A DNA stretch of 64,000 nucleotides from Channallabes apus (taxonomy: Eukaryota; Chordata; Actinopteri; Siluriformes; Clariidae): contig CM060105.1 of the NCBI GenBank assembly GCA_030522415.1, positions 11,217,706 to 11,281,705 on the forward strand. Reading direction: 5' to 3'. Numbering within the stretch: the first letter of the stretch is position 1; each line of letters begins with the position of its first letter. Positions 57,141 to 64,000 of the stretch are shown in pieces. Both the position numbers and the translations under genes were made by a program. Below the pieces are notes generated by a model, which had not been told where the DNA came from, did no database searches, and saw nothing but the letters and a program-made list of their open reading frames with translations.

Positions 57141-58517
57141 CAGGTCCTTCTCAAAAAATTAGCATATTGTGATAAAGTTCATTATTTTCTGTAATGTACT
57201 GATAAACATTAGACTTTCATATATTTTAGATTCATTACACACAACTGAAGTAGTTCAAGCCTTTTATTGTTTTAATATTGATGATTGTGGCATACAGCTC
57301 ATGAAAACCCAAAATCCCTATCTCAAACAATTAGCATATCATGAAAAGGTTCTCTAAACGAGCTATTAACCTAATCATCTGAATCAACTAATTAACTCTA
57401 AACACCTGCAAAAGATTCCTGAGGCTTTTAAAAACTCCCAGCCTGGTTCATTACTCAAAACCGCAATCATGGGTAAGACTGCCGACCTGACTGCTGTCCA
57501 GAAGGCCATCATTGACACCCTCAAGCAAGAGGGTAAGACACAAAGACATTTCTGAACGAATAGGCTGTTCCCAGAGTGCTGTATCAAGGCACCTCAGTGG
57601 GAAGTCTGTGGGAAGGAAAAAGTGTGGCAGAAAACGCTGCACAACGAGAAGAGGTGACCGGGCCCTGAGGAAGATTGTGGAGAAGAACCGATTCCAGACC
57701 TTGGGGGACCTGCGGAAGCAGTGGACTGAGTCTGGAGTAGAAACATCCAGAGCCACCGTGTACAGGCGTGTGCAGGAAATGGGCTACAGGTTGCACATTC
57801 TGCATGTCATTTGGAAATCAAGGTGCCAGAGTCTGGAGGAAGACTGGGGAGAGGGAAATGCCAAAATGCCTGAAGTCCAGTGTCAAGTACCCACAGTCAG
57901 TGATGGTCTGGGGTGCCATGTCAGCTGCTGGTGTTGGTCCACTGTGTTTTATCAAGGGCAGGCTCAATGCAGCTAGCTATCAGGAGATTTTGGAGCACTT
58001 CCTGCTTCCATCTGCTGAAAAGCTTTATGGAGATGAAGATTTCATTGTTCAGCACGACCTGGCACCTGGTCACAGTGCCAAAACCACTGGTAAATGGTTT
58101 ACTGACCATGGTATTACTGTGCTCAATTGGCCTGCCAACTCTCCTGACCTGAATCCCATAGAGAATCTATGCGATATTGTGAAGAGAAAGTTGAGACACA
58201 AGACACAAGAATCTGCAAAAGGATTCCCGACCAAGTATTGAGTGCAGAACTGAACATAATTATATGAAGGTTGACTATTTTTGTATTAAAAACACTTTTC
58301 TTTTATTGGTCGGATGAAATATGCTAATTTTTTGAGATAGGGATTTTGGGTTTTCATGAGCTGTATGCCACAATCATCAATATTAAAACAATAAAAGGCT
58401 TGAACTACTTCAGTTGTGTGTAATGAATCTAAAATATATGAAAGTCTAATGTTTATCAGTACATTACAGAAAATAATGAACTCTATCACAATATGCTAAT
58501 TTTTTGAGAAGGACCTG
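57141..58517 (+). mobile_element. Tc1 element (Tc1-B), internally deleted
   Basis: 1377 bp, ends CAGGTCCTTCTCAAAAAATT and inverse, TA both sides (57139-57140, 58518-58519). The inverted repeats run for about 200 bp with very few differences. The transposase has lost its first catalytic Asp by deletion, so the copy depends on others for movement. Intact long ends suggest recent mobility. Confidence 0.92.
57469..58241 (+). pseudogene. Tc1-B transposase, deleted and frameshifted
   Basis: Starts MGKTADLTAVQKAIIDTLKQ, then a frameshift within the helix-turn-helix domain at about 57530 (continuing KDISERIGCSQSAVSRHL, GRKKCGRKRC). A deletion at about 57808 joins MGYRLHI to SFGNQGARVWRKTGE, removing the catalytic DES block. 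The rest has QHDLAPGHSAK (second Asp position) and WPANSPDLNPIENL (third), followed by a shortened end (SAKGFPTKY). Confidence 0.87.
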
Positions 58518-58519
58518 TA

Positions 58520-59384
58520 TATTAAAAAAAATCTAATGTGTGCATTGTATCTATGGAAGATTGTAGGACATTTCAAAACATATGTTGCATATCTGTACAT
58601 TTGTAAAAGTCACATTTCCAAAAATTTAGGACCCACCTTCTGTCATTCATAAACAACTACCACTCCAAGTTTTTAGAGCATTGTATCGTTCTAACCTTTT
58701 GTTTCTTTTTCATTCTTTAGATGCACTACACAGCTGAAAGCTGAAGAAAAGGAGGCCACAGAGTTTCTTTGCTTCAACAGTTCAGAAATGGCTTCGTTAT
58801 GCCCCAGAACGGCTGGGGGGGAATTGCTCGTGTTGGAAAACCATAAGTTCAGACTCATCTCTTATTATCTGTTTTGCTGAGTAAATACATTTCAACTTAC
58901 GAATAATGTTTCAGTCATCTGTTGTGTTTCTGACTTGGTTGTTTCTATTTGCATTTGACTGAATTTTGCTGAGGCAGGCTGCCATTTTTATATTATGGTT
59001 TTCCAGTCTCTTCTCTTGGCAGTTAGATTCTGTTTTATTAATTCAGAATTAACAATCTCTTCTAATAGTTCTCTTCTAAAAAGTCATATTGTCATCCAGT
59101 TTATAATAATTTGTATGTAAGTTGTAGTGTGTTTTATTATATAGTTGTTTTATTGTAATTGTGATGTTACTTCCTGTTTTAAATGGGTATGGAGCATAAA
59201 TAAATAAATATGTTTACATGTAAACTGAAGGATGTTGAGTTACTGACTTTTTGTTTAAAAAAAAAAAAAAAAAAAAGCTTTTCAGCCCTACATGGTCTCT
59301 GATTTAAAGAAATAAATCAAAACGGACATGATTTACTGTCATAGAATCTTGCTGTTCATAAAGCAAGACTAAACTATAATTGTT
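58520..59384 (+). other. Right internal part of CCCAGATAGCA element
   Basis: At 58720-58860, after an acceptor-like TTCTTTAG, a short frame CTTQLKAEEKEATEFLCFNS is seen; no family recognised. An A-tract lies at about 59258-59276. Confidence 0.35.
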
Positions 59385-59623
59385 TCAATGTTGATTCAAT
59401 GTTGATTCAATGTAAAATAAGTGATTGAATTTACGTTGAACAAACATTGATTTTATGCCCATCTTGATCTATTTTTCATCATTGAAATAACATTATTTCA
59501 AGGTGCAAACCTGATGAAAAATCAACGTTTAACATTGAAATTTCAACATTGATTCAATGACAAGTTGGTTGATGCTTTAATGTTGATTCAACGATGATTC
59601 AATGTTGTTCTGCTATCTGGGGA

Positions 59624-59961
59624 ATGTCCGCCCATCAGTTTGTCAACTCAAGCTGAAGCGATCTTGGGTGCTGCAGCAGGACAATGACCCAAAACACACC
59701 TCTGAATGGCTGAAGAAAAACAAAATGAAGACTTTGGAGTGGCCTAGTCAAAGTCCTGACCTGAATTCTATTGAGATGTTGTGGCATGACCTTAAAAAGG
59801 CGGTTCATGCTAGAAAACCCTGAAATAAAGCTGAATTACAACAATTCTGCAAAGATGAGTGGGCCAAAATTCCTCCAGAGCGCTGTAAAAGACTCGTTGC
59901 AAGTTATCGCAAACGCTTGATTGCAGTTATTGCTGCTAAGGGTGGCCCAACCAGTTATTAG
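59624..59961 (+). pseudogene. Tc1-A transposase, C-terminal part
   Basis: Resumes [15 protein letters not shown], then [12 protein letters not shown] (second Asp) and [17 protein letters not shown] (third acidic residue), a stop at 59821-59823 and a continuing frame to KGGPTSY and the normal stop. Confidence 0.88.
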
Positions 59962-60181
59962 GTTCAGGGGGCAATTACTTTTTCACACAGGGCCATGTAG
60001 GTTTGGATTTTTTTTCTCCCTAAATAATAAAACCCCTTATTTAAAAACTGCATTTTGTGTTTACTTGTGTTATCTTTGACTAATAGTTAAAAGTGTTTGA
60101 TGATCAGAAACATTTTGTGTGACAAACATGCAAAAGAATAAGAAATCAGGAGGGGGGCAAATAGTTTTTCACACCACTGTA

Positions 60182-60544
60182 GGTGCACACATGTATACAT
60201 GCATATATGTACATATAATATAGGAAAACGGCCAATTTTATATATGCACGCATATATGCACATATAATATAGGAAAACGGCCAATTTTATATATGTCTAT
60301 ATAGGTACATATATACACGCATATATGTACGCATACTGTATATGCACGCATATATGTACGTATATGTTCATATAATATAGGAAAACGGCCAATTTTATAT
60401 ATGTCACATATATTACTACAGTATATAGGTACATATAATATAGGAAAATGGCCAATTTTATACATGTCTATATAGGTACATATATACACGCATATATGTA
60501 CGCATACTGTATATGCACGCATATATGTACATATAATATAGGAA
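60182..60544 (+). repeat. Palindromic array, presumed right end of X copy A
   Basis: Five repeats of ATATAGGAAAACGGCCAATT alternating with ATATGCACGCATATATG and ATATAGGTACATATA palindromes. The same TATATGNNCATATA theme opens X at 38126, supporting that this is the other end of X after Tc1-A. Confidence 0.6.
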
Positions 60545-60864
60545 AACGTCTCAGGTTACTTTGCTGTAACCCTGTTCCCTGAAAAGCGGGAACGAGATGC
60601 TGCGTTGTAAACGCTATGGGAAACATGTCGGCGGCTGTGAAGCATGTGTGTACAAACACGCCAAATTTTGGCTTATATAACCTCGGTCAGGTGACGTCAT
60701 CTGATTAGACTCAGCTGCAGGTTATGAATATCGGTTAGCCGGCGACGACCTCAGATTCATTTGTCTGAACGGACGTCTGGTTACGTGGCAGTGCGGCATT
60801 GCGACGCAGCATCTCGTTCCCGCTTTTCAGGGAACAGGGTTACAGCAAAGTAACCCGAGACGTT
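60545..60864 (+). repeat. Fold-back element with 61-bp inverted repeats
   Basis: 60545-60605 and 60804-60864 are inverted copies matching at 60 of 61 positions (AACGTCTC, GGTTACTTTGCTGTAACCC, TGTTCCCTGAAAAGCGGGAA). The loop is about 200 bp. In addition GATGCTGCGTTGTAAACGCT occurs directly at 60596 and again at 60883. The transcript would form a very stable hairpin. This repeat type is widespread in fish as far as I recall. Confidence 0.85.
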
Positions 60865-61279
60865 CCCTTTCAAAGCTAACTCGATGCTGCGTTGTAAACG
60901 CTATGGGAACGAGAATACCAACGCCGCTGCACTGCAGGTGTCTGGACCCCAAGGTTGTGTAGCATGTGTGCACAAGGCCGCGGAGTCTCAGAACTATGTC
61001 TGGGAGCTACGTGGACATCCAGACTATAAATTTTGCAAATGTGTGAGGGGAGGAAAAAACCTGCTGCATCACACACTTGCTGCAGGGAGTACCTCTTGCA
61101 GGAGCAATAGATGAGGTGACCCCTCTGGTTGAAAGGGCCCTGACTCCCAGAGGCAAAGTGAGCTCATGCGCCTCATAGGAGCGGGCAGTAGCATCTATCA
61201 ACCAGTGACAAGGTAGAGATGTCGCCATTAAAAACGCGCGTTTCGAGAAAAGGGATCCCGTGACTTGCCGCGGCTTTGC
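60865..61279 (+). other. Gene-free stretch after fold-back repeat
   Basis: Begins with a partial direct repeat of the fold-back stem/loop (60883-60909). Short open frames are not recognised. Confidence 0.4.
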
Positions 61280-61501
61280 GCGGCTGCGTGCGGGAAGCTG
61301 TGAACATGCCCTTCATTACCTGTAGGGGGCAGTCGTGTTTCAGTCTGAAGTATTGTGTGTCTACTGAAGCCGAAAATGTGTGCAAATTAAACTGCGCATG
61401 CGTGTTTGGAGACGCTGTGCCCGCGCTGTGTATCAGTTGGTTGGGAATCATCACGGAGGTACAACACGGCGTGGCTGCAGCTGGAGTTTGTCGTGTTCGA
61501 G
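61280..61501 (+). other. Possible non-coding first exon
   Basis: A GC-richer stretch (GCGGCTTTGCGCGGCTGCGT) ending in a consensus donor CGAG|GTAAGT (GT at 61502). It could be the 5' exon of the unit at 62266-62998. Start and promoter were not determined. Confidence 0.35.
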
Positions 61502-62280
61502 GTAAGTTTAGCTTTCTTTTTTGGATGTGATTCTCGCTTTCATGACTCCCAATTAATGTTCATCTTAATCTCAGGACGTACAATTAGCAATATTTCAGTT
61601 TTTAATGGTGTGGAGATTCACAAAACACCGTTTTCGTGTAAAAACCTGAACCTACGGAGCCCCCCAAGGGTCCTGTGGTAAATAAATGAATGAATAAATA
61701 AATAAAATAATAACGGACCGAGCGCGCGGATTAATACACGAGATGCGTGTTTCTTACCCCCACACCTCGTGAAAACTGCGTGTTCAGACAAAGGCTCGCC
61801 AGTTAGATGCCATTTCTGAACAAACTGAGTCGTGTGTGTTAAAGCATTAAATGGTAAAAGAGCACTAGCAATAAACGTTTTTTTTTCTGAAGCCGAACTT
61901 TATTAATGAGTTACGAGTAAAGAACCTGTACATATGTTCATACAGTATTGACAGCAGCTCTAATTTGTCTAAATCGCATTGCAGACAATAAAAATAAGTC
62001 GAATCATCCTGTGACCTTGCATGCTTAATCTTTCCACACATGATTCTTGCTTCTCACTTTTTCCTTAATCCCTCGCTGATCTATCTTGTATTTTTCTAAC
62101 GGTGTCAGAAACTTTGTGTTAGTAGCACTGCTTGACATGCTTGATGCCTTCCTCTTTTGTAATTTTCTTTGGATAAAGGCAAAACTTACAAAAGATGAAG
62201 AAATGCCTAAATGTAGTTGTACGAATAAAAGATTATGTAATGATACAATGTAAATATTTTCACAGAAACAAAGCGTAAAG

Positions 62281-62998
62281 ATGAGACATGAATCTGAAGA
62301 GGAACTCTTTGATGATTGCCTGGTAAAGCATTGTTTTCTTATTAATTATACAATTTATTAATACCTTGAATATAGTGTTCGTTGTATTGGACAGAAGCAT
62401 ATAAATGCAAATGAATATATAAATCTGAGTAATTATTGAACGAATTTTCATGTTTGGACTAACCCTTTAAATACAAACTCAGCATTCATCATAGGATTTC
62501 CTGACACTGTAAAGGTGCAGAGTAATCTATGGAGTGTAGCCATCTCATGCCATGTTTTACAATGTTTTAGTGATGCAAGATTATTGCTAAAGCAATTTAA
62601 CCCAAGTTTAACAATCTGAAGTATATGAAGTGATGGTCATTTTTTATTATCAATTATTTTTATTATTATTTTTTTCTCTGTGAAATGAAGTCAGCACAGG
62701 TTGAAGCAATTCAGATTTTTTTTTTTGTTTCTCAAAATAAATTATTTATTTTCTTGTACATTTTATGCAGGGGGACAGACGAAGTCATGCCAGTATGCAC
62801 CTTCTTAAAATCCTTGTCGTCTGTGCTGTTGAAGGGGAAGAACCGGTTGGTGTATCCATAATCCTTGAAGGAGAGGAAATTTTGCAAGAATGTGGCAATA
62901 GCTCCGAGCACTGCGCTACACATTTGAGCTATTTTCAGAAAGTTCTTCTAGAACTTGATGGGATTAAGCTACAGTATCACCAAAAGTGCAACCTTTAA
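62281..62998 (+). CDS. Short SAMD3-like C-terminal protein, two coding exons
   Basis: Exon 62266-62322 (acceptor TTTTCACAG, ATG at 62281, donor CTG|GTAAAG) and exon 62771-62998 (acceptor TTTTATGCAG) join in phase to 89 residues: MRHESEEELFDDCL, then GDRRSHASMHLLKILVVCAV, EGEEPVGVSIILEGEEILQE and so on to the stop. The second exon resembles the C-terminal end of large fish SAMD3-like proteins as I recall them, but shortened: the part before YFQKVLLELDG is missing about 20 residues. No SAM domain is encoded nearby. It may be a truncated duplicate that kept clean splice sites, an expressed short gene, or the tail of a transposon-spread gene. Function unknown. Confidence 0.55.
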
Positions 62999-63411
62999 AG
63001 ATGAAGTTATCTTAAAACATTTGATTTGGCTTGACTACAAGTCTTTACATGTTGTGTTTACATGTTCAGCTTAATGTTTTAATGCGTTATGGTTTTAATG
63101 GCATACTTTTAAGTGCACTAGTCCAGAGTGCTGATTTGAATGTTGCAACTTCACTGCTTCCGAGGGCTATTAAGTTTTAACGTTTATTCTACAGTTTGTT
63201 TAATGTATTTTCTGCTGTATTTTATTTCTAAATGAATGCTGTATTTTATTTATTTATTATTATTTTACACAATTTTGTTTAAAACAAGTATTTCAGGCCC
63301 TGGTGCCGTGCAGTTTTTTCTATGGATGCAAAATTTAGCTGAATGCACTTTTATTAAAAAGACAACTTGGATCTAGACTGTGAACGTCACAAATATTTGG
63401 TAATGTTGGTG

Positions 63412-63417
63412 AATAAA
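63412..63417 (+). terminator. Polyadenylation signal of the 62-63 kb unit
   Basis: AATAAA in GGTGAATAAACTG, 414 bases after the stop at 62998, with no competing strong signal between. Confidence 0.5.
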
Positions 63418-63419
63418 CT

Positions 63420-64000
63420 GTTTAATTATATTTTAGTTGTGTGATTTATGAAAGATATAGATGAAATAATTACTTATGTTTCTTTCCAAAACATAAATTA
63501 GCAATGTTTACATTATTATAGGGAGTAATATAAATTGATAAAACCATGTTAAGGGAAAATCTCACAAAACAAAATGATAGTAATTTCATAAAATTAAGGT
63601 TCCTGCTGATACAATAATGAATTAACTTTACTTGATTATTTTAAATAAATCTAATTTGTGCATTAAATATAATTATGTTACTTTTACTTGATTTCTTTTA
63701 TTGTTAATTTAATTAAGTAAATTTTACCTGACAATTACGGGTGAGTTTTACTTAGGCTGAATCACAATTCTATATTCTTCCCCTTGTCCCTTGAAACGAA
63801 GTGGAAAGGGGAAGGGTATAAATATTTCCCCTAAGAAATGGGACAACACTGTTATACGTCATCATACGTTGTCGCTGGTTCCTAATGTTACGTCAGAGGA
63901 CATGCGCCGATGTTTATCACACATTCCAATAAGAGAGATTACTCACTCCCAAAGGTTTTTTGCGCCGTATTTCGATTTTTAAAAAAGTTGCTCATTTTCA
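63420..64000 (+). other. AT-rich end of window
   Basis: No coding region. From about 63758 the sequence (CTGAATCACAATTCTATATTC, then AAAGGGGAAGGG) looks like the start of a non-coding DNA repeat that leaves the window. Confidence 0.35.

Larger units (their letters stand above)
52148..59621 (+). mobile_element. CCCAGATAGCA-ended DNA element, 7.5 kb, family not assigned
   Basis: Inserted in Tc1-A between two codons of its transposase. Ends CCCAGATAGCA and TGCTATCTGGG (11-bp inverted repeats). Subterminal zones at both ends (52160-52330, 59385-59610) are packed with TTGATTCAATGTTGA-type near-palindromes. GA flanks both sides (52146-52147, 59622-59623), matching a 2-bp duplication when compared with the uninterrupted Tc1 frame. 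Within it lie X copy B and Tc1-B. No transposase of its own was recognised. Confidence 0.8.
51097..60179 (+). mobile_element. Tc1 element (Tc1-A) split by a 7.5-kb insertion
   Basis: Ends CAGTGGTGTGAAAAACTATT and its inverse, with TA on both sides (51095-51096, 60180-60181). The inverted repeats are long, about 200 bp, and nearly identical near the ends. The native length without the insertion is about 1.6 kb, right for Tc1. The transposase is split at 52147/59622. Confidence 0.92.
38126..60546 (+). mobile_element. Element X, copy A: piggyBac-derived host of a large insertion nest
   Basis: X is defined by comparison of copy A with copy B (52887-55868). Shared parts of A are 38126-38868, 40254-40824, 48608-50083 and 50732-50780. 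Unique A sequence continues to 51096 and resumes at 60180. It starts CCACATGGAAAGAACCTATA, has arrays of short palindromes (TATATGCGCATATA type), a first exon starting MARAYTSEETL, a piggyBac transposase C-terminus and a BEN-like segment. The DDE core is missing in both copies. Its right end at about 60546 is uncertain, as a fold-back repeat begins there and no target duplication was found. Confidence 0.6.

Overview
The window is vertebrate genomic DNA, almost certainly from a teleost fish. The left 14.5 kb carries the 3' four-fifths of a non-muscle myosin II heavy chain gene with short GT-AG introns. The rest is a dense patchwork of transposable elements typical of bony fish: Tc1, hAT, piggyBac, L2 with an esterase ORF1, L1, Gypsy LTR elements and tRNA-derived SINEs, plus an isolated leucine-rich-repeat exon of the fish NLR type. 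The SINE and L2 3' UTR types resemble those I associate with catfish and other otophysans, but I cannot fix the order from sequence alone.

Layout. 1-14.6 kb (+): myh9-like gene, 33 coding exons at 189-13252. The 5' part, about 260 codons, lies outside the window. A 3' UTR of about 1.3 kb ends at AATAAA 14556. 14.7-16.3 kb: fragments of Tc1, a LINE 3' end, CA/CT microsatellites and a roughly 275-bp repeat. 16356-19133: a dead hAT element with an exact 8-bp target duplication. 19879-23458: a broken Gypsy element (Gypsy-1) with a SINE inside its RNase H. 24.6-26.2 kb: a second hAT-type relic. 27.6-36.0 kb (-): an L2-clade LINE with an SGNH-esterase ORF1 and an APE/RT ORF2, split by an internally deleted Gypsy element (Gypsy-2, 29036-32551). 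37.5 kb (-): one 174-bp NLR-type LRR exon.

38.1-60.5 kb is a nest. The outer element (called X here) is a piggyBac-derived unit with a BEN-like segment. Inserted in it are a 5'-truncated L1, a 7.8-kb TA-flanked terminal-inverted-repeat element (which itself holds another LINE, a tRNA-Ile-like pseudogene and a promoter-plus-exon fragment on the minus strand), a solo LTR and a Tc1 element. That Tc1 is interrupted by a 7.5-kb CCCAGATAGC-ended element. The latter contains a second copy of X plus another Tc1. The second X copy lacks three of the insertions seen in the first, so it preserves their empty sites and proves their boundaries. 60.5-64 kb: a fold-back repeat, then a small three-exon gene-like unit whose C-terminus resembles fish SAMD3-like proteins.

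No operon-like cooperation is expected. Only myh9 is clearly a working host gene here. The small unit at 62.3-63.0 kb could be expressed. Everything else is mobile DNA or fragments, most of it visibly disabled.
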